This document shows, piece by piece, positions 44,854 through 55,822 of a DNA stretch of 64,000 bases; positions within the stretch are counted from its first letter, which is position 1; the number at the start of each line of letters is the position of its first letter. The position numbers were made by a program, and so were the translations under genes. Below the pieces are notes generated by a model. The model did not search any database, was not told the DNA's origin, and saw only the letters and a list, made by a program, of their open reading frames with translations. The DNA comes from Auricularia sp. M13 (lineage: Eukaryota > Basidiomycota > Agaricomycetes > Auriculariales > Auriculariaceae): assembly GCA_037042915.1 (NCBI GenBank), contig CM073198.1, forward strand, positions 2,790,001 to 2,854,000, in the 5' to 3' direction.

Positions 44854-46836
44854 TCAAAGTCGCAACAACATGACCTGACGCCCAACACAAACAGCGAAAG
44901 CAGCTCTGCCGTCAATAATACGGCAGCTTATATCGAATACGCAATTGTTATCTTGGTCCTGCCATTCTGCAACGCGCTCGCCGGTCTGAACAATGAATTA
45001 GTGATGTTGCCCGTCCATTGATGCAGCAGACACACCTCAACGGAAATGACAAACACGCTTCCATCTCCACCAGCAGACCCAAAGAGTCGTCCGTCAGGAC
45101 TGAACGAGGCGCCGAAGCAGCCTCTATCGTGGCCTTCGATGATGCGTACACATTCTCCCGTCTGAATGTCCCATAATCGAGCGGTTGAATCCAAGGCGCA
45201 GCTTCTAGACAATTAAAAAGCTGATAGTGCGATGTTATACGGGACACTCACGTCGCCACGATGCGGTCGTCAACGGGAGACCACATTATGCGCACAATAC
45301 GCTTTCGGTGTCCGTTCAATGTGCGAACCAACAGTCGTTGAGCACTCTGGTCGAACTGCTTGACAGCATCCCCGGTTAAAATAGGAATCTCCCAGATCTT
45401 GGAAGTCCCGTCGTCTGAACAACTGGCAAGTAAATTGCCTCGAGGGTTGAACCGTACTTGGTTAATCTCGTCAGCGTGCGCGCGCCATCCGAAGGATACC
45501 GGCGCAGACTCTAACGAGTACAAGACAATCTGCATGTCGCTACCGCATGTGGCCAAAGTGTGATCGTCGCGCCAGTCGACATCAAGACAGCTTGCTACGA
45601 GAGGACGTAAGAAACGGAGGCGTTTTCTAAACAGACGCATACTATTGTGGGATTTCAGGTGAGTCACAGCTCGCCGCTCCTTCATATTCCAGACGGTGAC
45701 CGTGCCGTCAAGTGCACAAGCGGCGAGCATACGACCAGACGGCGAGAAGCGCACGCTCAAGAGAGGACCGGTGTTCTACAAGCCAGTAATAGGATTAGGG
45801 ACGCAAAGAAGCAAAGATAGCTGCACCTACGTTCGGGGCGTTAGGGTCCACGGACGAATGGACATGCATCGCGCCAGTCATCTCCCAGACACGGAGGAAC
45901 ATGTCCATGCTCCCCGTGGCAAGTATAGAGCCATCTGAACTCCAGTCCAGACAAGTTATATCGGCAGTCGCTATCGGGTCGGTGTAGGTTTCGTATAATC
46001 TGGGCATAGCATAGGTACGCTCTGCGTCCCAAACACAGACCGACGCCTCCTTCGAGCCAGTTGCGAGTAACGGAGCATGTGGATGCCAGGCACAAGCAAA
46101 TATCTATGCGGCTTCAGATCGCGTACAGGTAAATGTATGCCTGTCGATTACCCACTTCAGTTGAATGACTACCAAGTAGCTCGACCTGGGTCGACTCCAT
46201 TAACTTTGACATTCGCTTGTAATTTCTGTTGCCATCGCCATTAAGGTGCTCAATCACGGCAAGAGCAGACCCTCGCAAGCTACGCGGGAGTTCGGACTGC
46301 ACGTCTTCCATTTGAGCATCATCTGCGGTCGACATGAGCTCACATATTTTGCGCCGGAAATGACATACCATCATCCCGACCGATTACGCCGCTTCGTGCT
46401 TTGGACCGTTTTCCTGCGGCATTGTCGCGACCTTTGCCGGCTCCCTTGCGCTTGACAGGCTCCGAGCTTCATCAGACGTACTAGGCTGGGGCGACTGATT
46501 TACTGATATTGGTACTATATCCGTTGTCCGCTTCGAGGTGGAACAGACATGCTTCTTCAAGAGCGAGAACGGCGCGGTACATGGCTGCGAGCGTCCGTCC
46601 TGTCGCCAGTGCGTTTCAACCTCCACATACAGTAGGGCCTTCGCAAGTAAATCGACGAGAGCATGGCGTTTCAGATACGTTTTCTTGTGATTGGATGTGT
46701 CCAAACGCGCTTCGCTTCGCAAGTTATAGGCTGCATGCTCAAAACCTGAGGATAATCTTCATATTAAGTTTCCTGCTTGCCAAGCGAGCGCACCAGCATC
46801 CACGAGGTATGCATAGATAATATAATTGATCTTGGG
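44854..46836 (-). CDS. LisH and WD40 repeat protein, TBL1/Sif2-like
   Basis: TBL1-type proteins are scaffolds of histone-deacetylase corepressor complexes (Sif2 in yeast Set3C). The N-terminal LisH motif, INYIIYAYLVDAGFEHAAY, joins over an intron near 46740-46785. It is followed by LVDLLAKALLYVEVETHW, an F-box-like part of TBL1. The WD40 propeller includes ITCLDWSSDGSILATGSMDMFLRVWE, SVRFSPSGRMLAACALDGTVTVWN, SCLDVDWRDDHTLATCGSD, NQVRFNPRGNLLASCSDDGTSKIW, MWSPVDDRIVATC and GASFSPDGRLFGSAGGDGSVFV. The last blade probably ends near 44854 with VFDISCRIIDGRAAFAVC; an alternative frame ends at 44928. The start codon was not resolved, since no in-frame ATG precedes the LisH exon, so a short first exon further upstream is likely. 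Confidence 0.82.
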
Positions 46837-47179
46837 AGTTGTTTCAGACGTCAATACTTTGCACCAGTCATGGGCGAACCTCGGTTGCTAGGAGCGAAAT
46901 ATCGGGACCCGCAGTTTTACTACGCGTTGCCGGCATAGACACAAGATGCAGTGCCCTGAGATTCAGAAGCAACGGGATAGCAAGAGGAGAGCTAGTTTGC
47001 GGAGTGCGAACCAGCGTGGTCTCTCTTTTCTTCCCTTTTCTCACACTGAGCTCCTATCCTATTGTTCGCCCTTTGTGTGCACACCATACCGGCGCGCGTC
47101 TTTGGCCTTAACTTCGCTCGAAGCCTTTCACTATCTTACATGCCCGCCGTTGACAAACATTGCTCTTGCAACAACCCTA
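46837..47179. other. Gap between GH92 and TBL1-like genes
   Basis: Both neighbours are minus strand. The stretch should contain the TBL1-like promoter and possibly its missing first exon, plus the 3' UTR of the GH92 gene. A pyrimidine-rich run (ctctcttttcttcccttttctcac) lies near 47020-47045. No gene was recognised. Confidence 0.4.
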
Positions 47180-50159
47180 CTACGTCCCCCATCGCTGCGG
47201 GATACTGCTCATTTCAAAATCCAACGTCGTGTGCCCCTGCCGCGATATTATAACGTGTTGGGCCCAGTGGAAAACACTCACAGGCTGGATCAGTATACTA
47301 TGCGGCAATATTACCGACTCCCATGGGCTTCCGTTCACCTTAAGAGACCGAACATACGGCTTCGTTGCTGCTCCGGGTGCTCTGACAGTCAACCTCCGTC
47401 GTTTTCGGGCAAGTCGATGCTAATCGTGTCGAATGTTGTTGGTGCACCTATCACGTATTCGCCCGATGCGGGATTGACGCTATAAAATCCCAAAGCCGAG
47501 AACAGGAACCTTGGTGTTGTCGTATATCTCAATCAGGGCTAGGGAACGGCGAAACTCTTACCATGCGCTCATCTGACCACAGTCTTCGTTGCCCGCCAGG
47601 CCACTGACTGTGCTGTTGTATTCGCTTTGGGATATAATTCTGATTCTCTCTTGAGCTCTGGACGGCGCCCCTGCCAATGCGTAGAGATACGGAATATGAT
47701 GTGATGGCTCGTTCGTGTGGTCATTGTGGCCTAGAAAAAGTCTGTCAGCGTATGGTATATATGCCTTATCTCAATGTCGTACCTCCGAGGAAATGGTTGT
47801 CTAGTAAATCAACAAATGACTTGTTACCGCCCTTGAGTTCTATCAGGCCCGCGATGTCCTGCACTGCGTCAAACGTATACGCCCATTTGTCCCCCTCTGT
47901 CCAGCCTTCGCCTTCCCCTGCCCAACTGCCATTGGACATCCGGGCTTCCATGAATCCCGTAGCTTGGTTGAAAATCTTGCGGTAATTTTGGCTTCTCTGC
48001 CGAAAGAAAGCGGCAGCATCATGCTTTCCAACCGCACCTGCCACGATAGAAACTGCGTAGTCGTCGTCTGAAATGGGTGTTAGTCACATGCAAGCTGGAC
48101 TGGGGCAGGCTCACAAGCATAGTCTAACGTCCTGGATGCCGATTCGGTGTGCAATTCGTTTCCCACCCAGCCCTTCTGCTTGTAGACTGAAGTCAGCCCG
48201 GCCCGAGCTTCATAGCCGACACCCTGCGCACGAGCGGTCAATGCAAATTGACTCGACGTTTGAATGGTGGTATACTTCTTCGCGGTCTGCATACCTACAG
48301 CCCATCAATTGCGCATTTAGACGAACAGTACTTACTGAAAGCAACTCACTGTGTCGTGTTATCATTTTCGGGAGGGATCGTGGCGTCCTGCGCGACCTAC
48401 GTGAATATGCTTCATGCGAACAGTGCGAATGGTGAAGCTTACCTTAAGCACAGCTTCATAAGCCAGTCGTTCGTCGAATCCCCTTATTCCCTTCGCCATT
48501 GCCTCCGCAATCAACGAGTCGGCATGGGTGCCAACCATAATATTCGTTTCCACAATGTTCTTCCACATCGGCAACCAGCCACTCTGTCTTCCGGATCAGT
48601 GTACACAATAACATAGACGACGGCCCGTTCGTAACCTGCTTATAGTCCTGCAGCATCGACGTGATCATGTGCGGAATATGCTCAGGAGCAAGGAGGATGA
48701 GCCATCTACGGTAGCCATCAGCCGCATTCAGATCCATAGCATAATACACGCTCACCCCCACGCGGCTCTGTACGTGTCCTTTGGTGAATAGTTATACAGA
48801 TGTCATCTCGCCGAAAGGAAATGTAATTACCCAGATAGAATAACCAGTATAGCTGCGCCCGTGATGAACCTGCACATCGTGCACCTTGAGCCGCCCATCG
48901 AAATTCATATTTAATTACTCACCTTGTCATCATACCCCGAGTAGTATTTTCCATTCTCATCTTGCTCGTATGGATACTGAACCACGTTCAGCACATCAAA
49001 TGGCGGTGGGGGGCAACTTGTTCACCTGCAGCGCATGAAAAGCAGCGGTGTAAAACGTCCTCCGCCTATCTGCGTTTCCTCCTTCGACCTTGATCCTATC
49101 AAGTTTCTCAGCCCACGCCGCCCGCGTTTTATACGCCGTAGTCTCCAAAGCCTGGCCATCCGGAATTTCCGCATCCAGATTCGCGCGCGCCTGCTGGATC
49201 GATATGAATGATACACCAATACGCACGTTGACTTGACTCGTCCCTGCAGGAAAGCGAACGAAGCTGGCGAGCTCAGATGCGTTTCTTCGTGAGCGAACGT
49301 TTTCCGATAGTGTCGAGCCCGATGCTATCCCATACGATGCAAATGATTGATCGAACCGAGCAACGAAAAAGCCCGCGTAGCTCGGGGCGAGCGATGGTCC
49401 GAGGATTCTATCTTGTCGCTCTGGGTTGCGTCCGCTCACTTCGCGCCGTGAGGCATCAATGTGCACGTCGCCGAGGTTGTCGAAGAGGTCCGCTGGTTCC
49501 CACCATCGTATGACAGATTTGCGCGTGGCTTGCACTATCACATAGGGTGTCGCGGTCGTGTTGTGAAAGGAGAATCGCAGGTGCCCAACGCGTGACGCTG
49601 CACATGTTAAATATTTCGGCAAGCTATTCGTCAGGCTGCGGCGTACTTGCGCTATGCTCCGCTGTGATTTTTGATCCTCTTGGCCAAGTTCGACACGATA
49701 GTACGAGGCAGTAGCGACTTCGCGTTCATGGGAGAATGAAAGTCCACGCCGGTCGAAGTCGGGCATCACGGCACCTTGCCCAGGCATAAGTGCGATTTGT
49801 CCACTTTCACCCATCCAGATGGCTACAAATCGATAGAATATCACGAGAACTGCAGCACAAGTCGACACGACGATACCTGGTTGGTGTGTCCCAAGAAAAC
49901 CATGTATAGTCGTCTGAATGTAGTTGTACGGATGCACACTGACATAGTTCTGGCGCGTCATGGCCACCCAACGGGTCATGGCAAACGGGGGAGCGACTGC
50001 CGGAATCATGCCGCCACTACCGTTGGGTGTGTCGCCGCCGTTTCCAATTAATCTAGTACGAGTTAAGATGGGAGGCAACCGATCACGAGGTGACGCGTAC
50101 GGGTCGACAAAGTCGAGAGCATCGCTGGGTGGTTGCAAGAATTTCGGCGGGATCGACAT
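47180..50159 (-). CDS. Glycoside hydrolase family 92 alpha-mannosidase
   Basis: GH92 enzymes are calcium-dependent exo-alpha-mannosidases. The N-terminus MSIPPKFLQPPSDALDFVDP joins over an intron to LIGNGGDTPNGSGGMIPAVAPPFAMTRWVAMTRQ. VHPYNY, IHGFLGTHQP and IWMGESGQIALMPG follow. The catalytic (alpha/alpha)6 part includes DENGKYYSGYDDKVH, GWLPMWKN, NIMVGTHADSLIAEAMAKG, SASRTLDYAYDDYA, MEARMSNGSW and TEGDKWAYTF. It ends with the conserved LAGNEDCGQMSAW near 47590, which carries the proposed catalytic acid. There is no N-terminal signal peptide, so the enzyme may act inside the cell or vacuole. About fifteen introns interrupt it. No break was seen. Confidence 0.9.
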
Positions 50160-50568
50160 AGCCGGAACACCCCAAGCTGCGAGAACCAGCCAAGAAAGCT
50201 CTTCAACACAGAGAATAACGGAACGATGGGTGAAGAATCAGACAGAGCAGAAATGCACCGCGGGCGTGAGCAGGGGTTGAACAGAACCGGCAACATCGCT
50301 CACGAAGCAGCTTGGAGGCCAACATGATTTCTTCAACGACAAGGATGCAAAGACACAATCCTCCCGTTAGATGGGTATAGGCTCGATCGTCGTACTCGAG
50401 ACTCGGAGTGTATCGGGCAGTGAGGTTGATCACTGGCAGGACTCGCGTGACGCAACCAAAACGAACTCCGACCGACGCGCCTTGCCCTCTTCCACAACAC
50501 ACTTTGCGAGGCCCACAGCCAGCTCCTGCGAAACCTCGAGACTCTCCGCTTGCATTGCTCCTACAACA
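50160..50568. other. Divergent promoter between GH92 and an F-box gene
   Basis: About 0.4 kb separates two divergent start codons. Open frames continue through it in several frames but match nothing. I see no TATA box or repeat. Confidence 0.4.
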
Positions 50569-51546
50569 ATGCCCACCCATTGCGCCCTCCCCATTGAGCT
50601 CGTTGGCCAGGTCGCAGCATTTACAGCAACGACCCATCTTCTCTCACTCGCGCGCGTATCACGCGCGTTCAAGACTGAAGCGGCGCGTACCCTGTATGGC
50701 TCAGTCTCCCTTCGAAATACCGCCTCTCTCCGATATTTTGCTCGCACTCTGCGAGACCAGCCCTGTCTGGCAGTGCTTGTCCGCTCGCTGAGCATCGAGA
50801 TATACATCCTTGCTGCGAATGTCCTGAATAGCTTGACGCTGGACCGATGCAGAAACCTGCGCCATCTCTCCATTAGCACCGGCTATTGTCCACACAGCGT
50901 CTTCGACAACTTGTCAGACAATCAGCTTCTTACATTCCAACTGTCGACAGCCTGGTTGCATCTCGACGGAGTAGACAATTTCTTGCGACGTCAGCACCGG
51001 TTGACCCGCGTATCCTTTGACGGCTACACCAAACTTGAAGCCGGCGATCTGCCATGCCTGCGCTCACTGGAAGCTCCCCTTTCCACGGTCGTGCAGCTGG
51101 GGCTCGATCGTACCCTGGAAGAGGTCACCGTGCTAGGCACCGTCGAGGGGCCATCCTCTTTCCAGGCTCTCGTGAATGCCCTGCCCAACTGCTTGAAGAA
51201 GCTCACCGTCACTCTGGACGATGGATGCTTTGACAGCCTCAGCCAGCTCGCACGATGTCTTCCGTGCCTAGAGACATTGGTCCTGTGCAACGTGATCCTC
51301 GATGACTTTGAAACGATTGCGACCGCCGCACTGCCTCCCTCCTTTCTCCGCCTCCGCGCGTTCGAGATACTGCTATACACCGTCGACAAACCCGACGTCT
51401 CCAGCCAGTGCGATGTGTTCTTCGCCAATTGGAAGAAGAAGGCGGCTCCCATGCTGCAATATGTACGTGTTCTGGTGGACTACACGGACCGGACTGGCGT
51501 CTACGTGCAATGCGATCCTCCGGCTGGTTTCCCAATACGGCAGTAG
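50569..51546 (+). CDS. F-box-like protein, single exon
   Basis: The N-terminus MPTHCALPIELVGQVAAFTATTHLLSLARVSRAFKTEAARTLY fits a divergent F-box, the motif that docks onto Skp1 in SCF ubiquitin ligases. The remaining 280 residues have leucine-rich repeat-like spacing (LRHLSIS, LPCLRSLEAPL, LKKLTVTLDDG, LPCLETLVLCNVIL, LRAFEILLY), suggesting a substrate-binding solenoid. Large families of such proteins exist in Agaricomycetes. The gene is intronless and intact. An in-frame upstream ATG-like start at 50371 exists, but the ATG at 50569 places the F-box at the N-terminus as usual. Confidence 0.7.
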   Translation: MPTHCALPIELVGQVAAFTATTHLLSLARVSRAFKTEAARTLYGSVSLRNTASLRYFARTLRDQPCLAVLVRSLSIEIYILAANVLNSLTLDRCRNLRHLSISTGYCPHSVFDNLSDNQLLTFQLSTAWLHLDGVDNFLRRQHRLTRVSFDGYTKLEAGDLPCLRSLEAPLSTVVQLGLDRTLEEVTVLGTVEGPSSFQALVNALPNCLKKLTVTLDDGCFDSLSQLARCLPCLETLVLCNVILDDFETIATAALPPSFLRLRAFEILLYTVDKPDVSSQCDVFFANWKKKAAPMLQYVRVLVDYTDRTGVYVQCDPPAGFPIRQ

Positions 51547-51734
51547 ACGTTTCCTTCTGTATTCTTGTTTACCCTTACGACTGTATTGGTCAATGATTCG
51601 ACCGGCGTTCCTCATCCCAATGTAGCAGATCCACGTTCACTGGCGAGTCACGCCCTGCTGACTCGGTCTCGTGACTCGACGCGTTTAGCATTTAAGCCGT
51701 GATAGCATCCATGTCACTGGTGTGCAACCATAAC

Positions 51735-52542
51735 ATGGCCGACCTTGGAAACTTGCATCCTCTGAAGATAGACCCTGCGACAGGGGAACCGTACCTGCAG
51801 CTCACGCCGCCCTACGCACATATCGTCCTCACGCCGCGACGCCTGAGCGATGTGGAGGCGACACTCACAAACCTCAATGACCCGCGCATCTACATGTACC
51901 TGATAGGGCCACCACTGCCGTACCTAGTGGAGCACGCGCTGGACTGGCTCGGACGATGCATAGCAGATACCGAGAAAGCGCTCGAGCAACTGCGCGCCGG
52001 CGCAGAGTTCGTCGACATGTGCCCCGTAAGCGCCATTCGCGACATCAGCAACTCAACCATCGCGGAGGCGAGACTCATTGGGGACTGTACTTTCGACCGA
52101 CATGGCTTCGACCATCTGGCAAAGGCGCTGCATGTCGATGCAAAGCAATTGGAGGAAGAGAACAAGGCGAAGAAAGCTGGTGATCCAACTATTGCTTGGA
52201 GTTTTGGTGGTAGATATCTCTAAATCCGATGGTGCCGTTTACTTTGCCTGACGCCCTTTGCTAGACTGGATAGACCCATCCTACCAGGGTCAAGGCATAA
52301 TGACAGCCGTCGTCCGCACGATCATTGAGCAATGGGCGATACCTCGCATGAACGCACGACACATCGTAGCGTCGGCCTTCTTGGGCAACCGGGGCAGCGT
52401 GCGCGTGTTCGAGAAGAATGGGTTCAAGTTGCTGGAGGATGTGCCAGATATTATCCAGATCGCAGACTCAAAAGGCGGTGGACGGACTGGGTTACACGTC
52501 TTGGAGTGGAGATACAACCCTGAAAGCGACGAGAGCAAGTAA
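51735..52542 (+). CDS. GNAT-family N-acetyltransferase
   Basis: The first exon encodes MADLGNLHPLKIDPATGEPYLQL and HIVLTPRRLSDVEATLTNLNDPRIYMYL, the usual start of fungal GNAT proteins of the RimJ type. An intron (about 52206-52263) joins SF to DWIDPSYQGQGIMTAVVRTIIEQW. This supplies the acetyl-CoA-binding motif A, QGQGIM. Motif B follows in ARHIVASAFLGNRGSVRVFEKNGFKLLEDV. The stop at 52542 is 44 bp from that of the convergent ING gene. The substrate is unknown. The alternative start at 51711 adds eight residues. Confidence 0.82.
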
Positions 52543-52586
52543 TGTACACCGGAGATACTGTAACATAGATGGTATATGCAATGAGT

Positions 52587-53680
52587 CTACTTCCTGCGTC
52601 CCTTGCGTTTCTCGGATTCCATCTTGGGCGCGCACTCGGGACAGTACCACGTCTCGGGAGGCTTGACGCCCACCATGTTTACGCATGTTACATGGAACTG
52701 TCGGAAACCACGGGATGAACATAACAGCTAAGATGGATTTAGGTGTAGGAAACTTACCCATTCGTATGGACAGTTCGGAGCATCGCAAGCAATCATCTGC
52801 GGAAACGTTAGAACGAAGTGAATAGGACAAGGGGATAACGCACTGACCTCGTCGTAGGAAGGCTTCTGGCAGAAGCAGTAGAGAGTATCGTCGCCATCGT
52901 CGTTCTCGGCGACTTCTTCGTCCCCTTCGACCTCCATCGCGTCGAGGAGAGAGGCTGCACGTCCCCGTCCATGATTGCGTGCACGCGCTGTAGGTACGCT
53001 GGGAGACGGAGAAGCATGGGAAGAGCTGACGTTCTGGGTAAGCCGGCGGCCTGTGGAATCGGTCAGTAGACTGGTAACCTGAAGACATGCTGGCTTACGC
53101 TTCAGAGGCGGGCCACCAGATACCAGAGGCGGCGAGCCGTCGGGGGTGTTGAGCGCGCCACGAAGACTGTCTTTGATTCCGCCGAAGAGCAGGCTGTTCG
53201 AGAGATCGTTACCAGTGACAGGTGGCATGTCCATCATGCCCGGTGTAAGAATGCGATTAAGGTCGACGTCCAGTCGTCCACACGCCTTCGTGAGCAGTTC
53301 AACAATGCGCTGCGCGAGCACAACCTTCTCGTCTGCTAGCTGCTCGACCTCCAGCCACTCGTCGGCGCAGCGTTGTGGAACACTGGCATCCTTGGCGGGG
53401 ATGGGCGCGCCGGTCAGGGCGCTGCGAATGTAGCCCTGCGTCTTGTGTTGTATATGCTGCATAAGGGCTACGACGCGTGAGTCAAGCGCGTTTGAGGGTG
53501 TGGCTAAACGGTGCACCTTGGACCTTGTTCTCGCGATCCCGGATCTCCGCCAGCAGGTGTTGCACCTCGGCGGGCAGGTTGTCAAGAGCTGGGCGCGCAT
53601 AAGAGTGGGCGCTGAAAGCCAGAGGGTGACTTACTCGAGATGTACTCTTGTGCGACAACAGCCGCCTCCTCGACCTGCAT
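52587..53680 (-). CDS. ING-family PHD-finger protein (histone acetyltransferase/deacetylase complex subunit)
   Basis: ING proteins read H3K4me3 and belong to acetyltransferase (NuA4 Yng2-type) or deacetylase complexes. The start MQVEEAAVVAQEYIS joins to LDNLPAEVQHLLAEIRDRENKVQ, the ING N-terminal helix, then ALMQHIQHKTQGYIRSAL and EVEQLADEKVVLAQRIVELLTKACGRLDVDL. A disordered middle contains GSPPLVSGGPPLKRK. The C-terminal PHD finger is assembled over introns: LYCFCQKPSYDE, MIACDAPNCPYEW, then FHVTCVNMVGVKPPETWYCPEC. All Cys4-His-Cys3 ligands are present, and the Tyr and Trp of the H3K4me3 cage are kept. It ends in a basic KRKGRRK tail. The start codon is 65 bp from that of the divergent FBXO21-like gene. 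Confidence 0.9.
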
Positions 53681-53745
53681 GGTGGCGAGAGCAAAGTGGC
53701 AATCGGTATTCACCGGCGCGTGTCCCGATCTCACATGCTTACATC

Positions 53746-55771
53746 ATGCTCGACCGCCTCCCACCAGAGCTGCTCGAGGCTGTATGCCGCAAATTCCAGC
53801 TCGAAGACGGCGCTCGGGCTCTGGTTGCTCTCCAGATGACCTGCAAAGCCACACGCAGCATTGCTACGATGTCCATACTCTGGCAGCCTTACTATGACGC
53901 CCGGTGGACAAGATGCATCCGCAAGGAGGAAGACAAGCGCAGACGACGCTACGCTTCGGACTACTGTCTGATGTATGCTGCTCGCGCCAGGCTGGACCGC
54001 ATTGCGGACGAGTTCCTCGACGAGCTCACGGCCGACCGGGCCACTCACCCGGCTAGATCAGTCCAGTTCGCAGACGACCTCGGCCGCGACGTCTGGGATT
54101 ATCTGCGGTCTCAAGCCAAGCGCGACGCTGGATCTCGTCTCATGGGCGCAGACACCTATACTCGTCGTTACTGGGCTGGTCAGGCACTTGGAGTCATCGC
54201 TCGCAAAGAGGCCATCTCGCGCGCAATGGCCGGGAATCGTCCTTATAGCCAATTGTCATTGGAGGCGGCCGTCACTGACCTGTCAGCTTTCTGGGGCGAG
54301 GATGTTGAAGAGGTACGTCTGGTCTGCTAGCTCGTGCTTTCACGCCCTCAGTATATGCGCATGGCAGTTACAAGCGAAATACGACACGCTTGCCCTCAAC
54401 TGCAAGGAATGGCTTATCAACCAGAATGTCTCTTTACCTAGCGATGGGGACAAATTCGACCGCGAGCGATTCGTGGTTTCGCTCTGTACCTGGATGCGCG
54501 GCCAAGGCTTTGGTCCAGCTGCTGGTGAGCCGAAATAGCTGCCTTGTTCTTGTGCAAGCCACCTAATTGCGATGCAGAAGGTCAATATTCGCGTTTGATG
54601 AACCACTTTGCGCATACCTTCCTCACGACGCATCGTCGAACGCTTCCGATGTCCTTAATCATCGTATTCCTCGCACTATGCTCGCGCTTGGGTCTTCCGG
54701 CATCCCCTGTGGCATTCCCCATGCAGGTCATTGTGCGCGTCCATTCGCGATCGGACTCTACACCCGCGGACGATGACATCTTCGTCGATGTCTACTCCTC
54801 GGAGACCAGGGCCGTCATCTCGCGCGAGGCGATTCAAGATCGACTAAGCCAACTCGACTACGCAGTCATCGATCACCCTACCGTCCTCCGACCCACTAGC
54901 ACGCGCGACATGATACAGCGCGTCATCAACAATATCTGGAATAGCCTAAGCCCCGCGGTCAACACCCAGCGGTCTCAACAGGACCACATTACAGCAGGCT
55001 ATGTGACTTTGTGCGTGTCTGCCCTTGTGGCGACGCCGCAGATGCAGCATGCCCGCTTTCTGGATCATCTCGTCGACTCGCGGAGGGAGCATTTCCCGCT
55101 CGATCTGAAACCCATCGTGCTGCGCGGCGTTGCGAAAGCGCTAGCCTCGGATGCGCGGCGCAAGCTTGAGCTACTCTGCGAGGCGAGGACGCAGGAGGAC
55201 TCGCGGCCTGCGAAGCCGCAAGCACGTACCGAACGCATATTGTATGCCGTTGGTCAGATCGTTTTCCACCGGAGATATCATTACTGGGGAGTCGTTTTCA
55301 CCTGGGACGTGAGTATCTGCCATTACAAAATTCTACCCGCGTCGAAACTGACTGGGTTTGCAGCACGCTTGCACCGCTTCGGAGACCTGGATAAACCTCA
55401 TGGATGTCGACCGTTTGCCCGGTGGACGACAGCAGCCTTTCTACCGCGTCTTTGCGATGCTGGATGATCCACAGCCCGAGCGCTACGTTGCGAGCTGTAA
55501 TATTATTCCGCTGCATACTTGTCCTCCGGACGGCGAGTGCCCCACTTGCCAGGGCAAGCTGAGTCTCCACATGCCGCAACTCTGGACACTGGTAGACGGA
55601 GTTCTGGGAGCTAACCCGGGACTTGGTAGATACTTCACACATGTGGAGGAGGGCTGGATGGGCCGCGCGCGATTTGTTCCCAGCCCCGAGTTGCGCGAGG
55701 TCTATCCCGAAGACGATGACTTCGCGCACAAAGCCATCCAGGAACCTTCTGCAGTCGAGGCCCAGATGTAA
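53746..55771 (+). CDS. FBXO21-like protein: F-box, transglutaminase-like core and YccV/HspQ domain
   Basis: Three domains are visible. An N-terminal F-box (MLDRLPPELLEAVCRKFQL, then ALQMTCKATRSIATMSILWQPYY) would dock onto Skp1. The middle (VDVYSSETRAVISREAIQDRLSQL, then LDLKPIVLRGVAKAL) fits the SirB1/transglutaminase-like region found in FBXO21. The C-terminal block (ILYAVGQIVFHRRYHYWGVVFTWD, then WINLMDVDRLPGGRQQPFYRVFA and RYVASCNIIPL) is a YccV/HspQ hemimethylated-DNA-binding-like domain. Three short introns lie at about 54313-54367, 54525-54576 and 55308-55363. The same order occurs in animal FBXO21 and fungal relatives. The protein should be an SCF substrate receptor. The convergent RSC9-like stop is 51 bp away. 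Confidence 0.85.
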
Positions 55772-55822
55772 TTTTATGTTGTCTTACTGTAAAACCAATA
55801 CATATGTACTCTTATTGCTATC